This document shows positions 52,620-61,709 of a stretch of 64,000 bases of DNA, one piece after another. The stretch is taken from positions 16,681 to 80,680 of the forward strand of contig JAKSPT010000009.1 of assembly GCA_024404495.1 (NCBI GenBank), read 5' to 3'. Both the position numbers and the translations under genes were made by a program. Under the pieces are notes generated by a model, which worked only from the letters and a program-made list of their open reading frames with translations, was not told the DNA's origin and searched no databases. This stretch comes from Lachnospiraceae bacterium (lineage in GTDB: Bacteria > Bacillota > Clostridia > Oscillospirales > CAG-272). Positions within the stretch are counted from its first letter, which is position 1, and every line of letters begins with the position of its first letter.

Positions 52620-54131
52620 ATGAAAAACACATTTCTCCGGGCATTTGCCCTGCTGCTTGCGGCGCTGACCCTTCTTGCCGTCGTCTCGTGTGACAAAAAG
52701 CCGAACGACGTGCCAACCGACACGCAGGGCGAAACGGTGCCCGAAACCGAACCCGTCAAGGAAAATCCGTACAAGGATATGACCCTTGTCGTGGCGTCGG
52801 ATATCCATCTCTGCCACCTTGACTGGTACGGCATGAAGAACGCCGACCGCGTGCAGAAGTTCATCGACGACCTGAACGATTTCTACGATGACGAAGGCTA
52901 CGACGCCATCCTCTACATCGGTGACTACTCGCTCGACTTCTGGGAAACCGGTATCTTCGGTTCGTGGCGTCATCAGGATCTCTCGAACACCGAGATCTTC
53001 TTTGACGAATACGCTTCCCAGCTCACCTGCGAAGAACAGTACCGCATCCCCGGCAACCACGAGCAGTACGGTGAAGAGCTTTGGGCGGAAGTGTCCGGCT
53101 CCGACCTCGGCAGACAATTCTATCTGAAAATGGGCGGCTATCTGATCTTCATGCTCGACAACTTTGACGGCGACCTCGACCCCGACACCGACAACCACGG
53201 CGTCTACACCCCCACCGACGTCGATTGGGTTTTCGACGTCATGGCGGAAAACCCCGATATGCCGGTCATCCTCGCCGCGCACTATTTTGATCTGACCAAG
53301 GAAGGCTTTGACTTCAAAGACCTCGTCTGTGACGACCGCGTCGTCGCGCTCTTCTGCGGGCACGACCACAAAACGACGATCGAAAACCTCGGTCCCGACT
53401 ACGACAACAAGATCATCTTCCACTGCGGCGACTACTCCTACTCGAAGGATCCGATCCCGCAGGCACCATGGGGCTGGCGTACCGTCTCTCTCAGCGAGAG
53501 CGGCATCCGCGTCACCTACTACGCGCCCGAGAGCAAGATGGTGGACGGCAAGACCTACAACATCGAGGCAGGCTATATTCAGGACGTCACGATCCCGAAT
53601 CCCCTTACCAATCCCAAGCCCGCAGAGACCAAGGCACCCGAGACCGAACCCGCTGCCGAAGGCGGCGTCAACCTCTGCGCCGGCGCGACCGTGATCGCGG
53701 GCTCGAAGGGCAACAAGGACAAGAACGACCTCCCGATGCTGATCGACGGCGACAAGGCGAACACCAAGTGGTGTGTCACCGAAGACAAGAACCTCCCCGC
53801 CGAATTCAAAGGCAAGGCGCTCTACTACGCCACGATCGATTTCGGCGCGAAGAAGGACATGAAGAGCTATTCCCTTTACGGCGCTTCCCAGTCCTCCTAC
53901 GGCGGCGACTCGGGCAATACCGCGATGGATATGAAGGGCTGGTACCTCGAAGCCTCCGATGACGGCAATACCTGGACCGAGATCGACCGCGTCACCGACA
54001 ACAGCGAGCCGGTCTACACCGGTTCCCTCTCCGCCTCCGGCAGATACGTCCGCCTCTGCATTCTTCCCGGCGGCGCGAACAACGGCTCCGACGACACGAT
54101 CCGTCTTTACGAGCTGGAGATCATGGGCTGA
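52620..54131 (+). CDS. Calcineurin-like metallophosphoesterase lipoprotein with a discoidin (F5/8 C) domain
   Basis: 503 aa from the ATG at 52620, chosen because the promoter -10 lies at 52567 and AAAGGA precedes it. Lipobox LLAVVSC. The metallophosphoesterase motifs are ASDIH, YIGDYS, PGNHEQ, AAHYFD and CGHDHK, a complete two-metal site. A short KAPETEP linker leads to a C-terminal domain (NLCAGATVIAGSKG, DGDKANTKWCV, DFGAKKDMKSY, LYELEIMG) of the F5/8 type C fold, which usually binds sugars. It probably hydrolyses a phosphoester outside the cell while attached to a glycan; the substrate is unknown. Confidence 0.88.
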   Translation: MKNTFLRAFALLLAALTLLAVVSCDKKPNDVPTDTQGETVPETEPVKENPYKDMTLVVASDIHLCHLDWYGMKNADRVQKFIDDLNDFYDDEGYDAILYIGDYSLDFWETGIFGSWRHQDLSNTEIFFDEYASQLTCEEQYRIPGNHEQYGEELWAEVSGSDLGRQFYLKMGGYLIFMLDNFDGDLDPDTDNHGVYTPTDVDWVFDVMAENPDMPVILAAHYFDLTKEGFDFKDLVCDDRVVALFCGHDHKTTIENLGPDYDNKIIFHCGDYSYSKDPIPQAPWGWRTVSLSESGIRVTYYAPESKMVDGKTYNIEAGYIQDVTIPNPLTNPKPAETKAPETEPAAEGGVNLCAGATVIAGSKGNKDKNDLPMLIDGDKANTKWCVTEDKNLPAEFKGKALYYATIDFGAKKDMKSYSLYGASQSSYGGDSGNTAMDMKGWYLEASDDGNTWTEIDRVTDNSEPVYTGSLSASGRYVRLCILPGGANNGSDDTIRLYELEIMG

Positions 54132-54148
54132 TCCTCATAAAAGAATCA

Positions 54149-54182
54149 AACGCGGCACCCGCAAATGCGGATGCCGCGTTTT
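54149..54182. terminator. Bidirectional terminator between the phosphoesterase and GNAT genes
   Basis: AAACGCGGCA (54149-54158) pairs with TGCCGCGTTT (54173-54182), with an inner CCGC/GCGG stem, followed by TTTCATTC. Confidence 0.85.
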
Positions 54183-54221
54183 TCATTCGTCCTTACGTCC
54201 TGTGACGGACGACCGAACCTT

Positions 54222-54848
54222 TCAGACGAGCTGTCCGGGCAGCTTCTTTTTCACCTTCGCGGGGAAATCCTTATCGAATTCCTCCACGTCGGCGTCGGAA
54301 ACGTAATAGACCTGCGGCGTCTGATACACGCCGGTCACGTCCTTGAGATACCCCGGGATCAGTTCCCTGCAGAGAAAGAAGGAGTCGTCCGCGCCCTCCG
54401 GCAGATCGTGATAGCGGATGCCGAAGTTCCGCGCGTAATCAAAGCCGCACTTGCCGTAGAAGGCGATATTGCCCTCAAACAGCACCGCGCCGTAGCCGAG
54501 CGCCGCCGCTCTTCTTAACGATTCGTCAAGCAGCCTCTTGCCGTAGCCGTGCCGTTTCAGCTCGGGCGTGATGCAGATCGGTCCCATCATCAGGACCGGG
54601 ACCACCCTGCCGTCGTCGGCTTCGATGACCGTCCGCGCAAAGATATTCTGCCCGATCAGCGTCCCGTTCCACTCCATCACGAGATCCAGTTCCTTTACGA
54701 ACGCGGGATCGTCACGGATGATATGCATCACGTAATGCTCGGAGCAGCCCGGACGGTAGATATTCCAGAACGCTTCGCGGATGAGGTTTTCCACCTCGCG
54801 GTATTCTTCTTTCTTTTCCGAACGAATGATAATGTCATTTGTATTCAT
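54222..54848 (-). CDS. GNAT-family N-acetyltransferase
   Basis: 208 aa. Motif A reads LKRHGYGKRLLDESLRRA, holding the acetyl-CoA pyrophosphate loop, and the following GAVLFEGNIAFYGKCGF is the usual beta-bulge/motif B region. The acceptor is unknown. AGGAGG precedes the ATG. It is a single gene with a shared terminator downstream; the 54849-55008 gap behind it holds an 11-bp hairpin. Confidence 0.88.
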   Translation of the reverse strand: MNTNDIIIRSEKKEEYREVENLIREAFWNIYRPGCSEHYVMHIIRDDPAFVKELDLVMEWNGTLIGQNIFARTVIEADDGRVVPVLMMGPICITPELKRHGYGKRLLDESLRRAAALGYGAVLFEGNIAFYGKCGFDYARNFGIRYHDLPEGADDSFFLCRELIPGYLKDVTGVYQTPQVYYVSDADVEEFDKDFPAKVKKKLPGQLV

Positions 54849-54889
54849 TTTTTATCCTCCTGAATGTTGTTGACGTCAATGCCGTAAAG

Positions 54890-54920
54890 CGGGAGGTTTG
54901 AAATTGCCGCAAACCTCCCG
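54890..54920 (-). terminator. Hairpin after the MBL hydrolase gene
   Basis: 11-bp perfect stem CGGGAGGTTTG (54890-54900) with CAAACCTCCCG (54910-54920). Only a weak T tract follows on the leftward side, so termination is uncertain. Confidence 0.45.
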
Positions 54921-55008
54921 GTCAGCGAACAATCTCCGAGGTGTGGTTCTTTTTCAAAAAGCACTCTCCAAAAAATATTTATTTATCATCAGCCTTGCGG
55001 CGGGATGA

Positions 55009-55785
55009 TCAGAAGGTGACCCGCAGTCCGTCGCGGGCGACGAGCGCCCCGAAGGATGCGGCGATGATTTCGGTCTCGGCGTGAGACCGATGCAGCGAGG
55101 GCGCGAGGTGGGAAAGAAAGACCTTCGTTCCCTCCCCGACGATGCCGAAGGTACGGAGCGACGGGAGGAGCAGGCGCAGCATCGGGATGCTGTTGTGCTC
55201 GGCGATCCGGTAATCCCCGTCGTAATCCCCCACCGTCGCGTCGGCGACGAGAAGGTCGAGTCCGGCGTTCCGGAGAAAATAATAGGTCTCGTTCACGTAC
55301 CACGCCCCGTCGAGCGCGTAGAGTATTTTTTTGTCCCCGACCGTGAAAAGCAGCCACTGGGGCGCCGCGTTCTTATCGTGATTGGCTTTCAGCCCGGTCA
55401 CGGTCAGCTCTTCCGTCACGGCGTACGGGACGAATTTTGCCATCCGCGTCACGGTGACGCCCTTCATGTCCGGAAGGACGGCGTCTTCGCTGACCCAAAG
55501 CCGCAGTCCGTTTTCCGTGCGTGAGGCGAGAGCCTCGATATTGGCGGGATCGAAATGATCGGCGTGGGTGTGGGTCAGAAACAGATCGGTGACCGCCCCG
55601 GCGTCAGCCCCCGCGATCGCGAGCGCTTCGGGCGTATGCGGACCGCAGTCGATCAGATACCGCCCGTCAAGCAGCGCGGAGGAGGAGCGGCGCGCGTCGG
55701 GATCGAAGCGGTCCCGGCAGTCGCCTCTCAGGCGCGGGGAGAAGTCGGCGGCGCAGGTGCCGAGAAAAAGCAGTTCGTGTTCCAT
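55009..55785 (-). CDS. Metallo-beta-lactamase-fold hydrolase
   Basis: 258 aa from the ATG at 55785, preceded by GGAGGA; the frame extends upstream without gene-like sequence. It has the metal motif THTHADHFD, LKANHDKNA, an Asp in ALDGAWY and SHLAPSLH. The GTCAADF start and the overall plan are close to PhnP-type cyclic phosphodiesterases, but the substrate is not certain. It is 25 bp downstream of the GH127-type gene and probably in its transcript. Confidence 0.82.
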   Translation of the reverse strand: MEHELLFLGTCAADFSPRLRGDCRDRFDPDARRSSSALLDGRYLIDCGPHTPEALAIAGADAGAVTDLFLTHTHADHFDPANIEALASRTENGLRLWVSEDAVLPDMKGVTVTRMAKFVPYAVTEELTVTGLKANHDKNAAPQWLLFTVGDKKILYALDGAWYVNETYYFLRNAGLDLLVADATVGDYDGDYRIAEHNSIPMLRLLLPSLRTFGIVGEGTKVFLSHLAPSLHRSHAETEIIAASFGALVARDGLRVTF

Positions 55786-55810
55786 CGTTCCAAGTCCTCC
55801 GGATCGTGCG

Positions 55811-57616
55811 TTACCGGCTCGTGCGGATCCACGCACAGACCTTTTTGCCCTCGTCCTGCCCGGCGCTCGGGTAGTCAACGAGGGTCACGCACTTCCCGTC
55901 TTTCAGCCCCACCGAAAGCGCGTAGACGCTTTCCTTCCCTTTTTCAAGGAAGACCGGAGCCGTTTCGTCGAGAGGAAGCACCGGTTCGGCATCCCCGGTC
56001 TCTTCCAGAGCGAAGACCAGAGGTCCCCAAACCACCGCGCGATAGCAGTCGACCGTCGTCGGCAGATCGGTCGCTTCCGCGGGCGTCACGAAGCGGACGC
56101 CGAGCCCGATCTCAACGGTAAAGGCTGCGCTGCCGGAGAAGGAAACGAAAGCGTAACCGTCTTTTTCTTCGCAAGGGACGCCCGTGACCGTGAAGAAGGA
56201 CGCCCAACCGGGCACGCGGAGGGCGATTTTCCCGCTTTTCCCACCAGTAACCGTCACGTTCACCGTCCCGGAGGCGGGATAGTCGGTCTTCACCGTCACA
56301 ACGGTTTCACCGGAGCGGACAGAACCGTTCCGGTAAAGGTTGATATAGAGCGTGCCGTCCGCCCCGGTCCCCGCCGCCGCGAGGGTATCGAGCGCGAAGC
56401 CCGCGGAGGAAATGCAGACGCAGCAGCCGTAGACCGAACGGTCGTTGATATTCTTCCGCCCGCCGATCTCCTTGTACCGGATCGCGTGGCGGAGCGGATT
56501 GTAGCTGTGGATCGGAAGCGGGACGCCGCCGTTTTCGGGATCGAAGGGATCCTTTTTCATCGCCGCCGCCATCGCGTTGTACGCCGAGACCTCAAGAGCG
56601 TCCATGAACGCCCGGTCCCCGGTCATCCGCCAGAGCTGCCAGAGGAACTTCATCCACGTCACAGTCACGCAGGTCTCCTGCATCGCCGAGACCACGGTTT
56701 CGTCGGTCTGGGTCAGCGAGGCGTGGTCGAACTGCTCGAACCGGCAGCCGAGACAGCCGATGACCGTTGCCTCCTCGCGGAGCACGCGGCGTCCGAAGCG
56801 GATCACCGCCTCACGGTAATACTCGTTCCCGGTCACCTTGGCGTATTCGGCGAGCCCGTCGAAGCAGGAGATCATCTCGTACGCCTTGTTCGCGTAGTAT
56901 CGGCATACCTCTTTTTCGTCCCGGTACGCGGTGTCGAAGAGGTTTTCGTGCAGGGTGCCGCCGAAGGAAACGATATACTCCGAAAAATCGAGATACCGTT
57001 TTTCCCCGGTAAGGTTATAGAGCAGGACGAAGGGTTCGAGGATCGAGCAGCTGTTGAGCCCGTCCCAATGGTCGGTGCAGGTCGGAAGCACGAGCTTTCC
57101 TTCCTCCGCCCGTCCGATTTTCGACAGGATATAGTCGGCGTGACGGATCAGCGCCGCGGTGATCGCGTCCGCAAGCGCCCCGTCGCGGCAGATCTCAAGG
57201 AAATACAGCATCCCGAGGAGGATATATTTTCTCCCCCAGATATCCCAGCCGCGGAACTCGCAGTCCACGGAATAGGTGGAAAACCGCCCGAGCGCGTCCT
57301 GCTTCGTCAGCATATCGCGCACGGTCTCCTCCAGCACGGCGTACAGTTCGTCGTCAGGATCGGGTGAGCAGCGGTAAAGAAAGCACGCCCCGCGCATCAT
57401 TTTGCCCCAGTATTCACAGCGCCAGCCGTGGTCGGCGTCGTCGACGCCGGGATTCCCGAAAAGGGCGGTCAGCTTTTTCCAAAGCTCCCGGTCGAGGAGC
57501 TGCACCGCGCGTATCTTCCCTGCCGCCGGGGAAAGGATATCGTCGAAATCAAAGGCGCCCGCGGGCAGCGTAAACCGCCGGTCCCGGGTCGTTCCCCCGT
57601 TCTTATCCATCTTCAC
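55811..57616 (-). CDS. GH127-type (DUF1680) glycoside hydrolase, probable beta-L-arabinofuranosidase
   Basis: 601 aa, no signal peptide, so it acts inside the cell. The family's zinc/thiolate site is readable: Glu314 and Cys316 (MQETCVTVTW) and the Cys cluster 398, 399 and 401 (YGCCVCISS), where a Cys acts as nucleophile in characterised members. An (alpha/alpha)6 barrel occupies the first 400 residues, with beta domains after it (ALRVPGWASFF). Substrates are beta-L-arabinofuranosides of plant extensins or arabinans, though related families take other sugars. It has its own promoter at 57643-57671. Confidence 0.8.
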   Translation of the reverse strand: MKMDKNGGTTRDRRFTLPAGAFDFDDILSPAAGKIRAVQLLDRELWKKLTALFGNPGVDDADHGWRCEYWGKMMRGACFLYRCSPDPDDELYAVLEETVRDMLTKQDALGRFSTYSVDCEFRGWDIWGRKYILLGMLYFLEICRDGALADAITAALIRHADYILSKIGRAEEGKLVLPTCTDHWDGLNSCSILEPFVLLYNLTGEKRYLDFSEYIVSFGGTLHENLFDTAYRDEKEVCRYYANKAYEMISCFDGLAEYAKVTGNEYYREAVIRFGRRVLREEATVIGCLGCRFEQFDHASLTQTDETVVSAMQETCVTVTWMKFLWQLWRMTGDRAFMDALEVSAYNAMAAAMKKDPFDPENGGVPLPIHSYNPLRHAIRYKEIGGRKNINDRSVYGCCVCISSAGFALDTLAAAGTGADGTLYINLYRNGSVRSGETVVTVKTDYPASGTVNVTVTGGKSGKIALRVPGWASFFTVTGVPCEEKDGYAFVSFSGSAAFTVEIGLGVRFVTPAEATDLPTTVDCYRAVVWGPLVFALEETGDAEPVLPLDETAPVFLEKGKESVYALSVGLKDGKCVTLVDYPSAGQDEGKKVCAWIRTSR

Positions 57617-57642
57617 ACCTCGCTTCGCGTTTCCGTATCTCC

Positions 57643-57671
57643 ATTATACCGTTTTTCCGCCGAAAAGTCAA
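57643..57671 (-). promoter_or_regulatory. Promoter of the GH127-type gene
   Basis: Read leftward: -35 TTGACT (57666-57671), 17-bp spacer, -10 TATAAT (57643-57648). It gives this gene independence from the larger operon upstream. Confidence 0.82.
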
Positions 57672-57829
57672 CACCGGACGGCATTTTCGGGTCCCTCCGC
57701 GGTTCCGGAACGCAAAAAAAACGGAAAACCGCGTTTTACGGCCCCCGAATCCCGGACGGTCGTCAAAACTGCGGTTTTTCGTTTGAAAAAGCGATCTGTC
57801 CCGCTCCGCGAACGGCGGAAAGCGGTGCG

Positions 57830-59518
57830 TCAGATCCCTTCCGCCCGGTAAGTCACGGTCACGGTGCCGCCCGGAACGGTGAGGAGCAGGGCGGGCGCGC
57901 CGCCGACGTTCCTTTGCTCCGCTTCGGCGGGCTTGCCGTCAACGCGGATATCGTGGGCGGCGTCGGGCAGACGCAGGGTGAAGGGGCGTCCGGCGGGAAG
58001 GATCGCCGTGAAGCCCTCTGCCGTCACGTCGGTGAGACGGCAGGCGGCGCGGTCGTGCCACCAATGGGTCAGCGCGTCGGTGGCAAGGAAGACGGTGTTC
58101 CAGCCCTTTTCCTTCACGTGCGCGAGCGCCGCGTCGAGCGCGGTCAGCGTCGGGAGGCAGGGACCGTAAAAGTCGGTCAGATAGTGCGGGTGGAGGAAGA
58201 ACTGGAGCGTTCTGCCGTAATACGCCCCGGCGTCGAGATAGCCGTACAGCTTTGCGTATTCCTCCGGCTTTCCCTCGCGGATGCGGGGCTCGAAGTAGGA
58301 GTTATAGACCTCGCAGAGCTTCAGCTCCCGGTTGCCGTGCTCCGCGTCGTCGATGGTGAAGCGCGGGAACGCAGAACCGAAGGCGAAGCCGGTCACGTTG
58401 AAGGCGTTGATGTCGTTCGGATCGGGGGCGTACTGAAATTTGCTGTTGTCCCCGAGGTGTCCGAGCGCCTCTTCCCTGCGGCACCGCTCCGCGTTCGAGC
58501 CGAGCTGGATCAGCGCGTGGTTGACGGGACAGCAGTTCTCCCCGCCGACCTTTTCGGCAAACAGCGCGTTCTGCCGCTTCCACCCTTCCTCATCGTAGGG
58601 GAAGCAGGCAAAATTGTAATGCACCGCGAGCTCCTGCCCGCGCGAGCGGATCAATGCGATCTGCTCGTCGTTCATCGAGAAGCAGTCCATCGTCGTTTCG
58701 GACGGCATCATATTGATATGGTAGGGCAGACCGCGCGCCGCCATCTTTCCGGACGCCTCGAGGATGACCTCGGGCGGACAGCAGTCGTCGTCGCCCGCAA
58801 AGTACAGAAGCAGCTCCGCCGCCTTCCCGTCCTTCGGCGGGAGCGGGAAAACCGACGGGATGCCCCGTTTCAGAAGCAGCGCCGAAAGATACCGCTGATA
58901 GCAGTCGGCGTAGGCAATATTGTGGTCGTAATCCGCGGGAAGCACGCTTCCGTCGGGCACTCTGCCGAACGGGAAGGGCGGTCGGGCTTCGACGGTCGGT
59001 CTGCCGTCGGCGGCGCGCCAGAGGGTCGCGGGGAGGTCAAAGGGGAAATAAACCGCGTTGTCCGAGCGGATACAGCCGGGGAAAACGCCGTCCTCCGCCT
59101 TTACCGTGCCCTCGGTCACGGCTTTCCCCGCATCAACGCGGGCAAAGGAGCCGAGCACCGGGAGCGGCTCGTTCGAACCCGAAAAGGTGAAATATCCCGC
59201 GACGGCGCAGATATCCTCCGGTTCGGGAACGGGATTATTGCCGAACGGACCGCCGACCGTACCGAAGCCGATCGCAAACGCGCCGTTTTTCAGCGCCTTT
59301 TTCAGCGCGGAGGCTTCCTTTTCTCCCAACGTGTCCGCGCCGAAGAGGACCGTGTCGTCCGGTGCGACCGCGCCGTTTCTCAATGCGTCGGGGGTCAGCG
59401 CCGTTCCGGTGACGCCCATGTTGCGGAGCATGACCGGGAGATACGCGGGGGTGTAATCCCGTCCGGCACGGTTCGCTTCTTCACGCGCCGCGGGATCCTG
59501 ATAATACCAAAGCTTCAT
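57830..59518 (-). CDS. Uncharacterised protein, possibly a divergent polysaccharide-deacetylase (CE4/NodB-like) enzyme
   Basis: 562 aa, no signal peptide. The middle part has a NodB-like order of marks: LLLYFAGDDDCCPPEV (motif 1-like Asp pair), SRGQELAVHYNF (His), CCPVNHALIQLGS with ERCRREEALG, and FFLHPHYL. The N-terminal 180 residues resemble a Rossmann-like or amidotransferase-like fold (TVLFGADTLGEKEASALKKAL), and a beta domain ends the protein. I could not place it in a known family. It is third in the operon led by the Gfo/Idh gene, which suggests a role in handling the same sugar. Confidence 0.4.
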   Translation of the reverse strand: MKLWYYQDPAAREEANRAGRDYTPAYLPVMLRNMGVTGTALTPDALRNGAVAPDDTVLFGADTLGEKEASALKKALKNGAFAIGFGTVGGPFGNNPVPEPEDICAVAGYFTFSGSNEPLPVLGSFARVDAGKAVTEGTVKAEDGVFPGCIRSDNAVYFPFDLPATLWRAADGRPTVEARPPFPFGRVPDGSVLPADYDHNIAYADCYQRYLSALLLKRGIPSVFPLPPKDGKAAELLLYFAGDDDCCPPEVILEASGKMAARGLPYHINMMPSETTMDCFSMNDEQIALIRSRGQELAVHYNFACFPYDEEGWKRQNALFAEKVGGENCCPVNHALIQLGSNAERCRREEALGHLGDNSKFQYAPDPNDINAFNVTGFAFGSAFPRFTIDDAEHGNRELKLCEVYNSYFEPRIREGKPEEYAKLYGYLDAGAYYGRTLQFFLHPHYLTDFYGPCLPTLTALDAALAHVKEKGWNTVFLATDALTHWWHDRAACRLTDVTAEGFTAILPAGRPFTLRLPDAAHDIRVDGKPAEAEQRNVGGAPALLLTVPGGTVTVTYRAEGI

Positions 59519-59536
59519 TGACGTTTTTCCTTTCCT

Positions 59537-60415
59537 TTATAGATTGAGGAACTGAAAGACGATCGCCGCCGCACACGCGAGCAGTCCGAGCCACTCCCGT
59601 TTGCCGAGCTTCGTTTTGAACCGGTAACAGCCGATGACGAGCGAAAGCACGATGGAGAGCGCCGTGATGACGACGAACTGCGCCGCGGCGTTCATTTCGG
59701 CGGCGGAACGGCTGATGCAGTAGAAGCAAAGACCGTTGCAGGCACCGATGCCGAGCGCGCTGAAAAGGAACCGGGATTTTTCCCCGCTTTTTTCCGAAAT
59801 GCCGTCCGCTTTCATCAGCAGCGCGGCGATCCCGCAGAGCAGCGAGGCAAACAGATAATCGACGCAGAAAAACAGGTTTTCCGCCGTGCCCGGCGTGCGG
59901 AACTGCTGCCACTTGATGGCAAAGTCGATCAGCCCGTTGCCGAGGGACGCCGCGAGCGTGATGAGCACCGTGACGGTCGGCGTCTTCCCCTCCGAGGGGG
60001 CGGCGTAAAGCACCACGATCGCCGCGACGGCGATCGCCATCCCGACGAGCTGCCACCACCCGGTCTCCTCATGCAGGAGAAGGTAGGAAAGCAGGATCGG
60101 AAAGACGAAGCTGCAGTTGACGAGGATGATGGCAAAGGCGTAGCTGCTCCGCCGCATACTGAAGAGCAGAGCGACGGCGCACGTCGCGGCGGCGGCTCCC
60201 GCGAGCAGAGCGGGAGGCAGTACCCCGGGCAGGCTCTGCCACTCGCCGTTTACCGAGGCGAGGATGCCGAAGACCGCCGCAAGCGGCAGGAACCAGAAGA
60301 GCGGCGCGAGGAAGGTCGCCCGCTTTCCCGCCGCTCGGTCGGCAACGACCTTATAGAGCGGGCCGCAAAGCCCGGAGGTGACGACCGCCGCGGCGACGAA
60401 AAGATAGGTCATCAT
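59537..60415 (-). CDS. DMT-superfamily (EamA-like) membrane transporter
   Basis: 292 aa with ten membrane segments in two similar halves. The segment SYAFAIILVNCSFVFPILLS, followed by WQLVGMAIAVAAIVVL, is typical of EamA-type permeases. DMT proteins move sugars, amino acids or metabolites. It overlaps the oxidoreductase gene by four bases (ATGA) and is followed after 18 bp by the deacetylase-like gene, so it may import or export the substrate of this locus. Confidence 0.8.
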   Translation of the reverse strand: MMTYLFVAAAVVTSGLCGPLYKVVADRAAGKRATFLAPLFWFLPLAAVFGILASVNGEWQSLPGVLPPALLAGAAAATCAVALLFSMRRSSYAFAIILVNCSFVFPILLSYLLLHEETGWWQLVGMAIAVAAIVVLYAAPSEGKTPTVTVLITLAASLGNGLIDFAIKWQQFRTPGTAENLFFCVDYLFASLLCGIAALLMKADGISEKSGEKSRFLFSALGIGACNGLCFYCISRSAAEMNAAAQFVVITALSIVLSLVIGCYRFKTKLGKREWLGLLACAAAIVFQFLNL

Positions 60416-61569
60416 TTGATACGGAAATCGGGGATCTCCATCAGGGCACCGCCCGCCTTGGAGGATTCCACAGCCATAATGGCGGGAGCGGCGGTCTCAA
60501 CGGCACGGTAGACGTTCATATCCGGCTCGGTATCGTTCAGGATGGCGTCCACGAAATTGGAGATCGGGTAGAAGTCGGCGCCGCCGTGATCCGCTTCGCG
60601 GACGTAGTCGGGCGCGTCGGGATCCTCGGTGCCCCAGTTTTTCGCTTCCCACTCGCCGCCGGCACGGTAGAGCTTCATCGAGTCGAGCGTGCTGCGGCTC
60701 GTTTCCACGGTCGCCTTGGAGCCCTTGATCTGATACCAGTGCGCGCCGAGCACGCTCTTCGGTCCGTAGGGGGAGGTGAAGCCCGCGCGCAGGGAGAAGA
60801 TCACGTCGTCGGTGTTGTACATCAGCGCGGTCTGAAGGTCGCGGCATTGGATCAGCGGGTTATCGTAGCTGCCGAGGCGGGTGCCGAAGCAGGAGACCTT
60901 GCAGATGCGGCCGCCGGTGATCGAGAGCAGGGGCGACAGCTCGTGGGGCATATAGTAGATGGGGTTCTGGAACGCCTTGTAGCGCCAGGACATTTCGTAT
61001 CGGGGATCGCTGAATTCCTCCGCGGTGGAAGGCTTGACCGAATAATGGGTGTCCTTTTCACGGAGCAGGTCCCAACGGGGCTCGTAGTGCAGATATTCGC
61101 CCTCGGCGTAGTAGATCTTGCCGAATTCGCCGCTCTGCGCCATATTGCGCCACTGTCTGACAAAGTTCCAATGGCGGGTCTGTTCCGCGAGCTGATATTT
61201 GACACCGGTGGCTCTGACCGTGTTGACCAGATCCCAGCACTGCTTCATGCTGAACGCCGCGGGAACCTCGGTCATGACGTGCAGACCGCGGTGCATCGCG
61301 TCAACGGCGTAGTCCACCTGACAGTCGGGATCGGACGTGATCATAATGGCGTCCATCGGAACCGATCTCACCATCTCTTCATAGGATTGAAAACCCTTGA
61401 CGGGCGTGCCGCAGACGGCAGTCGCCCACGCGGCGACCTCCTCCGCGCGTCCGCGCGCGTAATCCGCGATCGCAACGATCTGGATCTGCGGGTGATGTGC
61501 GTAGCAGCCGACGAGTCCCTGACCGCGGGGACCGACCCCGAGCCAGCCGAGTCTGATCTTCTTTTCCAT
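60412..61569 (-). CDS. Gfo/Idh/MocA-family NAD(P)-dependent sugar oxidoreductase
   Basis: 385 aa. The Rossmann start is IRLGWLGVGPRGQGLVGCYA, and VMTEVPAAFSMKQCWDLV holds the EKP-like motif as EVP, with Val in place of the catalytic Lys. Such enzymes oxidise sugars or inositols, and some cleave glycosides through a keto intermediate. The change of the EKP Lys, if the alignment is right, could alter the reaction. It is the first gene of the operon, divergent from an AraC regulator. AGGC/GGAGG precedes the ATG. Confidence 0.85.
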   Translation of the reverse strand: MEKKIRLGWLGVGPRGQGLVGCYAHHPQIQIVAIADYARGRAEEVAAWATAVCGTPVKGFQSYEEMVRSVPMDAIMITSDPDCQVDYAVDAMHRGLHVMTEVPAAFSMKQCWDLVNTVRATGVKYQLAEQTRHWNFVRQWRNMAQSGEFGKIYYAEGEYLHYEPRWDLLREKDTHYSVKPSTAEEFSDPRYEMSWRYKAFQNPIYYMPHELSPLLSITGGRICKVSCFGTRLGSYDNPLIQCRDLQTALMYNTDDVIFSLRAGFTSPYGPKSVLGAHWYQIKGSKATVETSRSTLDSMKLYRAGGEWEAKNWGTEDPDAPDYVREADHGGADFYPISNFVDAILNDTEPDMNVYRAVETAAPAIMAVESSKAGGALMEIPDFRIK

Positions 61570-61600
61570 AGCAAAAGCCTCCGTTTTCGTTTTTTTATCC

Positions 61601-61629
61601 TTGACAGCGGCAAAAAGACGCTGTATACT
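61601..61629 (+). promoter_or_regulatory. Promoter of the AraC regulator gene
   Basis: -35 TTGACA (61601-61606), 17-bp spacer, -10 TATACT (61624-61629). It partly overlaps the leftward promoter at 61633-61660. Confidence 0.85.
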
Positions 61630-61632
61630 ATT

Positions 61633-61660
61633 ATTATAATCCTATTTTTCGGAATGACAA
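61633..61660 (-). promoter_or_regulatory. Promoter of the Gfo/Idh-led sugar operon
   Basis: Read leftward: -35 TTGTCA (61655-61660), 16-bp spacer, -10 TATAAT (61633-61638). Its -10 lies four bases from the -10 of the divergent AraC promoter. Confidence 0.75.
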
Positions 61661-61666
61661 TGTGAT

Positions 61667-61699
61667 TTTTGCGAGAAAAGATACGATTTTCGTGCAAAA
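61667..61699. promoter_or_regulatory. Candidate operator for the AraC regulator
   Basis: TTTTGCGAGAAAA (61667-61679) and TTTTCGTGCAAAA (61687-61699) form an inverted repeat matching at 11 of 13 positions. It lies just upstream of the -35 of the sugar operon and in the leader of the araC gene. Confidence 0.55.
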
Positions 61700-61709
61700 C
61701 GGAGGAACG

